Below, one piece after another: positions 57,273-64,000 of a stretch of 64,000 nucleotides of DNA (position 1 is the first letter of the stretch; each line of letters begins with the position of its first letter). The notes under the pieces are model-generated. The model searched no databases. It saw nothing but the letters and a program-made list of their open reading frames with translations, and had not been told where the DNA came from. This DNA is from Pseudomonas azadiae (lineage in GTDB: Bacteria; Pseudomonadota; Gammaproteobacteria; Pseudomonadales; Pseudomonadaceae), in assembly GCF_019145355.1 (NCBI RefSeq), contig NZ_JAHSTY010000001.1, positions 3,038,001 through 3,102,000 on the forward strand, in the 5' to 3' direction. The translations under genes and the position numbers were made by a program.

Positions 57273-57348
57273 GTTAACACCTTGGGTGCCGGCCGGGCCG
57301 AGGCTCTGCCGGCAATTGCTGTTCAACTGCAAACATTAAAGGACTGAT

Positions 57349-58041
57349 GTGAAAAACTTCCTCTTCATCCTCCTCACCACCCTCATCCTCGGCGGTTGCG
57401 TCAGCCACCCCCTGACGCCCGAAAACCGCGCGCAGATCAAGACCGTCAAAGTCCTGCCCGTGAAGTGGGAAAAGAACATGGTGTACTTCGGCCGTGAACA
57501 GGCCTGGGGCGCGGCCCTTGGGGCTGGGCTTGGTGCGGGCGTCGGCATGGCCAGCGGTGCCTCCAAGGTCGGCACCGCGGCGTTGAGCGGCGCGGGGTTC
57601 GCGGCCGGCATGAAGGTTGGGCAGTTGGCCGAGATGCCGACGCCTGTGGCGATTTTGACGGTGATGGAGGCGGAAAAAATCGATGTAGGCGTGTTGCTCA
57701 AGCAGGGCTTTATCGATGCGTTGGGCAAGACTTCAACGCTCAAGGTGGTCGGTGACGACGAGCCCGCCGATGCGCAGATCCAGCTGACCGTGGCCGAGTG
57801 GGGCTTTCGCCTGACTCAGGGGTTCAGCAGTGTGATTTACCCCACCCTCAACGTGCTGGCGCAGATGAATCGCGGCGATGAAATGATCTGGCGCACCAGC
57901 GAGGCGGTCACGCCGTTCAATGGCCAGAATGTCTACGGCTACACGCCACTCACCTACCGCACAGACCCCGAGGCCTTGCGCCGGGCGCTCACCGGGATCA
58001 CGCAGATTTCTGGGCGTTATCTGGTGCAGGAGCTTAAGTAG
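57349..58041 (+). CDS. Lipoprotein with a glycine-rich membrane-like segment
   Basis: A 230-residue protein with GTG start and lipoprotein signal ending LILGGC. A Gly/Ala-rich segment (about 50-85) resembles glycine-zipper motifs. The remainder shows alternating strands. No specific function is known. The signal-peptidase-like gene follows after 25 nt, so they may be cotranscribed. Confidence 0.75.
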   Translation: MKNFLFILLTTLILGGCVSHPLTPENRAQIKTVKVLPVKWEKNMVYFGREQAWGAALGAGLGAGVGMASGASKVGTAALSGAGFAAGMKVGQLAEMPTPVAILTVMEAEKIDVGVLLKQGFIDALGKTSTLKVVGDDEPADAQIQLTVAEWGFRLTQGFSSVIYPTLNVLAQMNRGDEMIWRTSEAVTPFNGQNVYGYTPLTYRTDPEALRRALTGITQISGRYLVQELK

Positions 58042-58066
58042 GCGTTCGCCGGATAAAGGACCTTTG

Positions 58067-58852
58067 ATGAAACCCGCAAAACTCTCCCTTCAGGCCTTCC
58101 TGATGGCTTGCCTCATCCCCGGCTGGGGCCTGGTGTATGTGGGCCGCCTCCAGTGGGGCATGCGGGTCGCCGCGTTGTTGCTCGGCGGGGTCGTGTTGAT
58201 GGGCGCCTTGGGGTGGATCACTACGCCCCTTGGGCTGTATGCCTTCTTCGCGTTTGTCATCACGGTCAAGCTGACCTCCGCCATCGTGTCCGCCGTGTTG
58301 GCCCGTCGCTACAGCGGCCCGCCCAATGTGCCGCGTAAACGTGTTCATGCTCTCTACGTCGGCGGGGTGCTGGTCCTGGTGCTGATGCTGGATGTTTTTC
58401 GGGTGCCGTTGCTGGGCTTCAAGAACTATTACATTCCTTCGGGCTCGATGGTTCCGACGCTGTCCATTGGCGACTACATCATCGCCGACCTGCAAGCCGG
58501 CGCACCGCAGGTGGGGGATATGGTGGTGTATCGCTGGAACGGCACCGAAGCGGTCAAACGAGTGGCGGGTGTTGCGGGGGATACGTTAGCCATCGTGAAC
58601 GGTGAGCTGGTCCATAACGGTGAAAACCTCGGGCTGTTTCACGCACCGGCCGACCGGGTGCAAGGGCCGCAATCGCAGGCAATGGCGCCGGTCAAGGTCG
58701 AGCCGGGTCATGTCTTTTTACTGGGCGACAATCGCAACAACAGCAACGACAGCCGTTTCATGGGCCAGCTCGCGGTGGAGGACGTGGTGGGCAAGGTCAC
58801 CGGCATTTGGTTCTCGAATGACTGCGCGCGCATTGGGACCACTTTTCCATAA
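58067..58852 (+). CDS. Signal peptidase I-like protein with extra N-terminal membrane helices
   Basis: A 261-residue inner-membrane serine protease of the S26 family. Catalytic Ser127 is in IPSGSMVPTL, Lys164 in VKRVAGVAGD, and a box E LGDNRNNSNDSR is present. Before the catalytic domain are about four membrane helices (about 8-28, 33-50, 55-78, 97-112), more than in ordinary LepB. It is probably an accessory rather than the housekeeping enzyme. The start is the ATG at 58067; a longer reading overlaps the lipoprotein gene. Confidence 0.82.
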   Translation: MKPAKLSLQAFLMACLIPGWGLVYVGRLQWGMRVAALLLGGVVLMGALGWITTPLGLYAFFAFVITVKLTSAIVSAVLARRYSGPPNVPRKRVHALYVGGVLVLVLMLDVFRVPLLGFKNYYIPSGSMVPTLSIGDYIIADLQAGAPQVGDMVVYRWNGTEAVKRVAGVAGDTLAIVNGELVHNGENLGLFHAPADRVQGPQSQAMAPVKVEPGHVFLLGDNRNNSNDSRFMGQLAVEDVVGKVTGIWFSNDCARIGTTFP

Positions 58853-58903
58853 GCCTTCGAGTAGGCGTTGCCGGGCGGGCAGCGCTGCGGTTCATAAAGG
58901 AAA

Positions 58904-58947
58904 GGGGACAGATTTATTTAAAGGCCTGAGTTAAATAAATCTGTCCC
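58904..58947. repeat. 18-bp-arm inverted repeat, copy D
   Basis: The left arm ggggacagatttatttaa and right arm ttaaataaatctgtccc are perfect, with only 9 nt between them. A 16-nt tandem duplication (cccgaatgaaactcgt type) follows and leads directly into toxin fragment 2. Confidence 0.9.
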
Positions 58948-58965
58948 GAATGAAACTCGTCCCGA

Positions 58966-59280
58966 ATGAAACTCGAGCTTCAGGGTATAAATAAAGGCTT
59001 CCAAGCTCACCACACGCTTCCTCAGTATCTAGGAAAGATGTTGGGGTACTAAAAAAATGACATGATGGATCACCCCGCAACATTGATCACTCAATACTCG
59101 CATACTGGTAAGCTGAACCCGGATGCCATGCATAAAGCTATAAGTAAATATCTGCCTCCAATGGTAGGAGGTAAAGCTGCTAGTTATACTCCAGATCAGA
59201 TCAGTACTGGGTTGCAAAAAGCGTATGGAGATATTGGACGTCCTGAGCTTTTTAAATCGGTACAGCATTTAATCAAATAA
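58966..59280 (+). pseudogene. Orphan toxin C-terminal domain 2, AHH-nuclease-like, with in-frame stop
   Basis: One frame runs from MKLELQGINKGFQAHHTLPQ through YLGKMLGY to a TAA at 59050-59052, then continues in the same frame as KNDMMDHPATLITQY through NPDAMHKAISKYLPP to the stop at 59280. The AHH plus LPQYL pattern resembles the AHH group of HNH/EndoVII-type nuclease toxins. A single nonsense change splits an otherwise complete domain. The second part alone (from 59062) would lack the AHH motif. An immunity-like gene follows after 12 nt. Confidence 0.7.
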
Positions 59281-59292
59281 GGAGGGTGAGTT

Positions 59293-59736
59293 ATGTCGGA
59301 CAAACAAGTAGATGAGCTAACGATTGATGATCTTGATAGTTGTAGCGTTTGGTTCTTTCCTATGGACGACACTGTGGAGGATGAATTAACTGTACGCCCC
59401 CTCGCCGAACAGGAAGCGTGCTCAGACTTTCATATTGTCGTTAGAGCTGGTTTTTTTGGTGAAAGTGGCGCTGTGTATCGCGGTTATTTGTATTGGGGCT
59501 CTAATGCCGCAATTGAATACTTAAAGCCTGTTGTATTGTCTGATAAGGGAGGCGCCGTAAGTTTTTGGAGCGGTATAGTAACTCCAGCGTGGGAAAGTTC
59601 GGAGTTTGCCGATTCGATTAGATCCGAGCTGCCTATTTCTTATGCCTCAGAACCGGTTTTTGGTCTTCCTTCCATTTGCGGAAAGCTGGAGGGACTTTAT
59701 TATCTTTCTGATGATCAGGTGTGCTGCGTTAAATGA
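59293..59736 (+). CDS. Orphan immunity-like protein 2
   Basis: A 147-residue acidic protein with a strong ggagg ribosome-binding site. It follows the AHH-like toxin remnant by 12 nt and precedes repeat copy E by 9 nt. AT-rich, no signal peptide or membrane segment. Family not recognised. It probably neutralises the AHH-like toxin. Confidence 0.7.
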   Translation: MSDKQVDELTIDDLDSCSVWFFPMDDTVEDELTVRPLAEQEACSDFHIVVRAGFFGESGAVYRGYLYWGSNAAIEYLKPVVLSDKGGAVSFWSGIVTPAWESSEFADSIRSELPISYASEPVFGLPSICGKLEGLYYLSDDQVCCVK

Positions 59737-59745
59737 CGCGAAAAA

Positions 59746-59794
59746 GGGGGGGTTATTTAAATTTGCGCTGGGAGCTATTAAATAAATCTGTCCA
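59746..59794. repeat. 18-bp-arm inverted repeat, copy E
   Basis: The right arm ttaaataaatctgtcc is intact. The left arm is shortened to gggggttatttaaa, having lost the acagatt part. It lies between immunity gene 2 and toxin tail 3. Confidence 0.8.
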
Positions 59795-59795
59795 C

Positions 59796-59864
59796 TTTTG
59801 TTCTAATCCTGGCGGTCCAGGGTCGGCTCTCTCGGCATACCCACCAAAAAAAGGAGCTGAATAA
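59796..59864 (+). pseudogene. Orphan toxin tail 3 (about 22 codons)
   Basis: Directly after the repeat an open frame reads FCSNPGGPGSALSAYPPKKG and ends with TAA at 59862-59864. The stop shares a base with the next ATG (TAATG). The coupling and the AYP-type ending suggest the extreme C-terminus of a lost toxin gene. The fragment alone cannot be active. Confidence 0.55.
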
Positions 59865-60295
59865 TGCATTCCGTACCGCTAGAACATGAGAAGCAAAAGT
59901 TGATTTTCTACGTGGCTCAAGACTTAGATCAGTCTATTAGATCTAATGTTCAGCAGCTTGTTAATGAGGTCGCTGCGTCAAGAATATGGAGTACTGCCCC
60001 GCCAATCTTTATTGACGCGATAGACGAAGGGGGCGCGGAAGTGGTGGGTGGAATGTTGGAAATTTATTCAGCGCTGCAACCGAATATACTCTCTGTTGAT
60101 ATGGATTCGAAAAATCTATATGAAGTAGAAGAAATAGTCTGCGCTGTAAAAAAGTTATCTGAAAAAGAAAATATTTCTTTTGAATTTCAATTGGGTACGA
60201 CTTTTGTTGGCGCCATTGATGATGGTGTTATTGATCGAGTCTTGCTGGAGGGACTGCTCGTGCCGTGGCGAAATCATATCAAAGGAAAAAGTTGA
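59864..60295 (+). CDS. Orphan immunity-like protein 3
   Basis: A 143-residue acidic, AT-rich soluble protein. It is coupled to the toxin tail by TAATG, with aaaggagctg as ribosome-binding site. No family is recognised. It lies between repeat copies E and F, like a cassette. Confidence 0.68.
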   Translation: MHSVPLEHEKQKLIFYVAQDLDQSIRSNVQQLVNEVAASRIWSTAPPIFIDAIDEGGAEVVGGMLEIYSALQPNILSVDMDSKNLYEVEEIVCAVKKLSEKENISFEFQLGTTFVGAIDDGVIDRVLLEGLLVPWRNHIKGKS

Positions 60296-60316
60296 GTTGG
60301 TGCAAAGAGAAGAAAA

Positions 60317-60378
60317 GGGTGGCGGATTTATTTTAATTCGAGATGGCAGTAAAAAGCCTACTAAATAAATCTGTTCCC
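60317..60378. repeat. 18-bp-arm inverted repeat, copy F
   Basis: The left arm gggtggcggatttatttta and right arm ctaaataaatctgttccc are both diverged. The spacer (aattcgaga...aaaaagcct) closely matches that of copy G, so F and G are probably recent duplicates. Confidence 0.75.
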
Positions 60379-60433
60379 TTTATTCTGCGGACTGCCCGAT
60401 GGTGACAAGGTCAGAATTAAGGTGGTGGACTAA
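60377..60433 (+). pseudogene. Orphan toxin tail 4 (about 18 codons)
   Basis: An open frame from the right repeat arm reads FCGLPDGDKVRIKVVD and stops at TAA (60431-60433), sharing a base with the ATG of a ComJ-like gene. It is likely the last strand of a lost nuclease toxin. Confidence 0.5.
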
Positions 60434-60904
60434 TGGCTAGGTTTAGAGAAAGTATATATTTGTCTTGTTCGCAATTTTGCGTGTTTGTGAGTTCGCTTGA
60501 TCAGCCGTATAATGATTGGAGTGATCGTAGTTATGCGCAAGGATTTTCGTGGAGGTTAGGGAGTGTCTCTTTTAGAGCTTTGATTGACGAAGGCGATCAT
60601 AATTAGATTTTTTATTAACGAACAAGTGCCCATTATAAGCGCAGACGTGGTTCGAGCCTTTAAAGTTCCCTTCGCGGTGAGAGATAGAAATATTGAGATT
60701 GGTAGTATTTCGAGTACGGTTCCTCTAGAGCTGCCTGAAGGAGATTATTCTCTTCAGGTCGAATTTATAAGACCCTCCTCAAGCGGATTGTATGCAACAA
60801 ATGTCCATTTGAATTTAGGGGGCTGCGATTTTGAGGTGTTGAGAGCAGACGCTGAAATTGACGAACAAGGTGAGTTTGATATCAATGCGGTTCCTGCGGG
60901 ATAA
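60433..60904 (+). pseudogene. ComJ-like immunity gene with one frameshift
   Basis: The first frame (MARFRESIYLSCSQFCVF then SLDQPYNDWSDRSYAQGFSW and GSVSFRALIDEGDH) runs into a stop at about 60604-60606. The sequence continues one frame over as FINEQVPIISADVVRAFKVP then VPLELPEGDYSLQVEF to 60904. Joined, the two parts match ComJ, the inhibitor of the NucA nuclease in Bacillus competence, in the right order. A single indel in the AT-rich run near 60606-60616 explains the break. ComJ domains also serve as immunity proteins for NucA-like toxins. Confidence 0.7.
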
Positions 60905-60918
60905 ACATTCGGCGAAAT

Positions 60919-60975
60919 GGGGCGGATTTATAGTTCGAGATCGAGGTAAAAAGCCTATTAAATAAATCTGTGCCC
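60919..60975. repeat. 18-bp-arm inverted repeat, copy G
   Basis: The left arm ggggcggattta is shortened; the right arm ttaaataaatctgtgccc carries one change. It starts 14 nt after the ComJ-like gene. No toxin remnant follows before the duplicated gene region. Confidence 0.75.
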
Positions 60976-61100
60976 TTTATTTTTTCGTAAAGTATTTCCA
61001 AGTATTGTATTTTAAAAGATAGAAGGTAAAGAGAACGGATTTGTTTAGTTTGAACTGCTCACGCACAAAGCGGGCGACACTAAGGCCGCCCGATTTTCAC

Positions 61101-61370
61101 TCAGGACGGATCGGCATTAAGCCTGCGACTGATGACATCCAGCAAATCACACCCATCGCGTAGCGGAATGGCCAGCAAATGGGCGAAGTCTGAAAGCACT
61201 ACGGCATCGCTGCTGAGTTGTTCGCGGAAGGCCAGGTTTTCCAGCAGTTGGGTGACGGCCTGGATGCGGTGCACGGCGGCGTCGTGGAGGACGTCGAGGG
61301 GCGCCTGGGTGTCGATGAGCAGGGCGGGGATGGTGCAGTCGTGGCCGGTTAGGGGCATGTAGCGGTTCAT
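61101..61370 (-). CDS. Small conserved protein, paralogue 2 of a duplicated gene
   Basis: An 89-residue protein differing at only a few positions from that at 56277-56546. The ATG at 61370 is chosen over an upstream GTG. Downstream hairpin and half repeat are duplicated too, so the duplicated block spans at least from about 61031 to the start codon. The upstream region is longer than in copy 1 (an additional stretch of about 180 nt) but rejoins the shared leader at 61572. Confidence 0.65.
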   Translation of the reverse strand: MNRYMPLTGHDCTIPALLIDTQAPLDVLHDAAVHRIQAVTQLLENLAFREQLSSDAVVLSDFAHLLAIPLRDGCDLLDVISRRLNADPS

Positions 61371-61384
61371 AATTGGCACTCTGT

Positions 61385-61625
61385 TTAATGGTTGAAGCCA
61401 TCACTCAGTCGTCGCCAAACGAATGGGTGGCAGCTGTACGCAGGTTGGCGAACCGGCAACAGAATAAACCGGCAGACCCTAAGGTCTCCCGCGCACAGCC
61501 GCCATAAAAGATGCGGCTTTGCGGGTGCAAAAACACCTGCATATAAGCGGATTGCTTTTGCATTCTGTTGTCGGGTCGCCAAACCCGGTCGCCGTATTGG
61601 ACGACGGCCGGACTATAAGCCCCCC
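61385..61625 (-). promoter_or_regulatory. Long conserved leader upstream of the second duplicated gene
   Basis: On the minus strand this region carries the shared block with hairpin cgggtcgccaaacccg (61572-61587). It then has an ordered series of short inverted motifs, including ggttcgccaacc, ccggtt and gtcgccaaacgaatggg. It lacks an open frame I believe in. It may be a structured leader RNA or a composite regulatory region. Confidence 0.4.
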
Positions 61626-61687
61626 ATCCAAAACCATGCAAGGCGTCCGTCCAGGCTGTAACAATTCTGCCTGCCACAACCGATCAA

Positions 61688-61777
61688 TGTGGGAGCGGGC
61701 TTGCCCGCGATGGCGGAGTGTCAGTCGATAACCCAGTCGGCTGACCCACCGCCATCGCAGGCAAGGCAGCTCCCACC
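61688..61777. repeat. REPIN (paired REP palindromes)
   Basis: The left arm tgtgggagcgggcttgcccg and the imperfect complementary right arm gcaggcaaggcagctcccac enclose gcgatggcgg/ccgccatcgc. It is a slightly degraded REPIN between the duplicated gene and the lipoprotein genes. Confidence 0.82.
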
Positions 61778-61815
61778 CTTGATTCTGTGGTGCTGCACTG
61801 ACCGTGACAGAGCCT

Positions 61816-62403
61816 TTACAGCAACTTGCGCTGCACCGCCTCATCCAGCGTGCTGCGCGTCAGCGCCTCGACCACTTCCTTCGTATCCGCCTGGAACGGG
61901 ATGCCCACGATCAGCACCAAATGCACCCAGGTGCGCACCGATTCGCTCTTCTTGACGCGGCCGAGTTCCTTGCCGTCCTTGTCCTTGAACACCGTTTCCA
62001 GCGTGAAGATATTTTTCGCCGTGGTCGGGATCACGAACAACGTGAAGCCGGTGATGAACGCCGACACCGGGCTGTACTCTTCGTTGTTGTGCAGCGTGGC
62101 GTCCACGTAGAGGTCCGAGTCGACCTTGTCGGTGCTCACCCGCGAAAAACGGTTGGACGCACGATACGAGTCGGCCACGGTTTTTTCCCACAACACCACC
62201 GGGGCGCCGACTGCCGCGTTGCCCGGGCCGCCGTTGACGTGGTTCTGCGCGGTGGTGCGCACGTACACCGTGGGCTTCTGCGCGGGCGCGTTGGCGGTCG
62301 GCGGCCAGGGTTGTACGGCCGGCAGTTCGTGCTGCGAGTAAGACACGCAACCGGTCAGCAAGACGGCGGCAAGTACCAGGCTGTGTTTGATCAATCCTTT
62401 CAT
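61816..62403 (-). CDS. Putative lipoprotein of unknown function
   Basis: A 195-residue lipoprotein; the start at 62403 gives a signal ending AAVLLTGC followed by VSYSQHE. A hydrophobic stretch (about 120-132) is present. It lies 17 nt after the lipoprotein gene at 62421-63032 and shares the CVSY start of the mature part, so the two may be a related pair in one operon. A longer reading adding 84 residues is rejected. Confidence 0.72.
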   Translation of the reverse strand: MKGLIKHSLVLAAVLLTGCVSYSQHELPAVQPWPPTANAPAQKPTVYVRTTAQNHVNGGPGNAAVGAPVVLWEKTVADSYRASNRFSRVSTDKVDSDLYVDATLHNNEEYSPVSAFITGFTLFVIPTTAKNIFTLETVFKDKDGKELGRVKKSESVRTWVHLVLIVGIPFQADTKEVVEALTRSTLDEAVQRKLL

Positions 62404-62420
62404 GCAGTGCTCCTTGAGAA

Positions 62421-63032
62421 TTACGGTTTGGCCAGGTTGGCGGTGGCGGTGTCGAGCAGTTGCCCGACCAGTTTGGTCAGCTGTTGGCCGCCCATCGAAG
62501 GCGCCCAATATTGGCCGCTGTACAGGCCCACGTTGTGTTCGAACGTGATCGAGTCCCTGGCCTTGGCCAGTTCCTTGCCGTTGCGGTCGACGATCACCAA
62601 GTCGCCGGCCACGTCGAAGCTGTCGACGTAGATCGGGCCGTTGACCCAGATCCAAATGGTCAGCGTCAGCAGCGCGCCGGGTACGTATGCCGGGTGCGGC
62701 GCGCGGTGGCCCTTGAGGGAGGTCATGTTGAATTTGAGGGTGACGTCCTGCTCGCCCAGGCGCACCGGGTATTCGGTGACTTGCTTGAAGTAGCCTGCGC
62801 TGCGCACGTATTGGTTGATCTGGGCCGTGAGCGACTGGCTGATGGCCGTCTTGTTGGCCTCGTTGACGTCGGCGGCGCTCACCGTCACATCGGCGATTTG
62901 CGCACTGCGCGGGCTGCTGACAGACACCTGGTGGAGCGGGGCGGCGATAGGGCCGGTGACGGTGTAGGACACGCAGCCGGTCATCGACAGCGCGGCGAGC
63001 AAGGCGGTAGCTCGAAGCAAAGTGTTAAACAT
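62421..63032 (-). CDS. Putative lipoprotein of unknown function
   Basis: A 203-residue lipoprotein with signal ending ALSMTGC and mature start VSYTVTGP. The body has alternating strands, a hydrophobic stretch around LLTLTIWIWV and a basic DRNGKELAKARDSI segment also echoed in the next gene. First gene of a two-gene minus-strand unit. No function known. Confidence 0.72.
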   Translation of the reverse strand: MFNTLLRATALLAALSMTGCVSYTVTGPIAAPLHQVSVSSPRSAQIADVTVSAADVNEANKTAISQSLTAQINQYVRSAGYFKQVTEYPVRLGEQDVTLKFNMTSLKGHRAPHPAYVPGALLTLTIWIWVNGPIYVDSFDVAGDLVIVDRNGKELAKARDSITFEHNVGLYSGQYWAPSMGGQQLTKLVGQLLDTATANLAKP

Positions 63033-63294
63033 GCAATATCCCTATAAGTGAACAAGCCAAGTTACTGTCTCGACCTGCACCAGCACAACTTGAGGGCAGA
63101 TGTTTATTTAGGCGTGCATGGCCTTCAGTGTTTTGGCTTGCCGGGCAAGCGCTTAGGAGAAACCACCCACTCCCTAGGTGGCGTCGCCAATAAAACGACG
63201 CTGCCCCGGCGTCAAAACAGCTTGAGAACGTTTTTCAACTCCGTAAAATGCCGCGATTGCTTAAGGCTCGATGCTTTCAGGGACGAATTCACAT

Positions 63295-63876
63295 ATGCGC
63301 GTTTTTGCCGCCTTCCTTGCGGTCTGCCTACTGGCGGGCTGCGCCTCCAAGCCGGATTACTACATCTCGCCGGCACCGGTCACGATTCCAAAGACCGCTA
63401 CTTACTGGCTCGACACCTTTGACGTCGAGGTGGTAGGCAAAAACGAACGTTTCTTGCCCGATGACAAGGTGCGCCAGCAATTGGGCGTCGACCTGGTCGA
63501 CCGCCTGCTCAAGGCCAAGCGCTACGCCACCAGCAAGGACAAGGCCGATTACTTGCTGGATATAAGCATCGTCTACACGCGCCACATCCCGGACTCCAAA
63601 GGCGGCCTCGCCACGTTGATCGTTGATGACAACACCATCCTGGCCGCTGTTGACTTCAGCTATCAGGTCAAGGTCAAGAAGGGCGGCGCCGAGGTGCTGC
63701 ATTTCGCAAAGACGCGTAACAACCTCGTACCTGGCGGTGTGATGGGTGAAGCGCAACAATGGAAAACCATGGGCGGCATCCTCACCAACTCCGGCAACTC
63801 CAGCGTCGAGCGTTTTTATACCGGTGTGTTGAGCCGCGACATCGTTGATGACCTGCGCAACATTCCGTCTCGCTAA
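63295..63876 (+). CDS. Putative lipoprotein of unknown function
   Basis: A 193-residue lipoprotein. The ATG at 63295 gives a signal ending AVCLLAGC; eight upstream codons are rejected. The mature part is charged with alternating strands. It is divergent from the two lipoprotein genes before it and is followed 38 nt later by another lipoprotein start. Function not recognised. Confidence 0.72.
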   Translation: MRVFAAFLAVCLLAGCASKPDYYISPAPVTIPKTATYWLDTFDVEVVGKNERFLPDDKVRQQLGVDLVDRLLKAKRYATSKDKADYLLDISIVYTRHIPDSKGGLATLIVDDNTILAAVDFSYQVKVKKGGAEVLHFAKTRNNLVPGGVMGEAQQWKTMGGILTNSGNSSVERFYTGVLSRDIVDDLRNIPSR

Positions 63877-63914
63877 TGCTGCCTACTACCGATTTATCAC
63901 CCCTGGAGCACCCT

Positions 63915-64000
63915 GTGAACATACTGTCCAAAATCCTGCTGTCCGGCCTCACCGCCGCAGCGCTGCTGACCGTGGCCGGTTGCGCCACCGAGAGCAACCG
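63915..64000 (+). CDS. Start of a further lipoprotein gene (cut by window end)
   Basis: From a GTG at 63915, preceded by ggagc, the frame reads MNILSKILLSGLTAAALLTV then AGCATESNR, a clear lipoprotein signal with lipobox TVAGC. The start resembles CsgG-like lipoproteins of Pseudomonas, which often follow small lipoprotein genes, but only about 28 residues are visible. Confidence 0.6.
   Translation, partial: MNILSKILLSGLTAAALLTVAGCATESN

Noticed and set aside
53694..60975. Possible CRISPR array from the recurring repeats
   Set aside because: Repeats are separated by genes of very different lengths, are inverted-arm palindromes and have no regular spacers or cas genes.

Overview
The window comes from a Pseudomonas of the fluorescens group. 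This is inferred from the 23S and tandem 5S rRNA sequence, the PctA-type chemoreceptor, several REPIN-type palindromes, an mgo/pvf signalling cluster and a pgaABCD operon. GC content looks high throughout, except in a few visibly AT-rich accessory patches (about 27.4-28.6 kb and parts of 52.6-61.1 kb).

Layout. 1-2106: 3' part of an rRNA operon, with 23S rRNA followed by two tandem 5S-plus-terminator units. 2280-4301: amino-acid-type chemoreceptor behind a sigma28-like promoter. 4342-9895 (minus): four-gene operon matching mgoBCAD/pvfABCD, which makes the leudiazen-type diazeniumdiolate/pyrazine N-oxide signals. 10211-10918: FCD-type GntR regulator with a perfect palindrome upstream. 11282-15900: TauD-like dioxygenase, nitrate/sulfonate-type ABC importer and LysR regulator. 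16374-20425: EmrAB-NodT-like tripartite efflux operon. 20580-25822: membrane protein, two exported proteins and a GT39-type glycosyltransferase. 25856-28577: DUF2789 gene, a decayed RelBE/StbDE-like module, a decayed fic gene and a low-GC pair of unknown genes. 28901-33945: MarR-FUSC-DUF1656-HlyD-NodT efflux operon with a promoter and candidate operator. 34036-36438: a membrane protein and a YdgA-like DUF945 protein. 36991-43315: pgaABCD, for poly-N-acetylglucosamine synthesis and export.

43682-60975 is the most interesting part. A two-partner secretion operon (tpsB and a 2661-residue tpsA) looks like a contact-dependent inhibition system. It ends in a variable toxin tip and a stop-start-coupled small immunity gene. 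Downstream lies a graveyard of four orphan modules, each a toxin C-terminal remnant (65, about 105, about 22 and about 18 codons) followed by a small immunity-like gene. One of these immunity genes is a frameshifted ComJ-like gene. The modules are punctuated by copies of one 18-bp-arm inverted repeat (ggggacagatttatttaa / ttaaataaatctgtcccc), and the toxin reading frames begin at or just after the right arm. This suggests that the repeats mark the edges of exchangeable toxin-immunity cassettes.

Between the second and third modules sit an IS4-type transposase remnant, several lipoproteins, a signal-peptidase-I-like protein and one of two near-identical copies of a 90-residue gene. The window ends in a run of further lipoprotein genes (61816-64000). 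Family names come from motif recall without database searches. Starts were chosen by ribosome-binding sites, signal peptides and overlaps.
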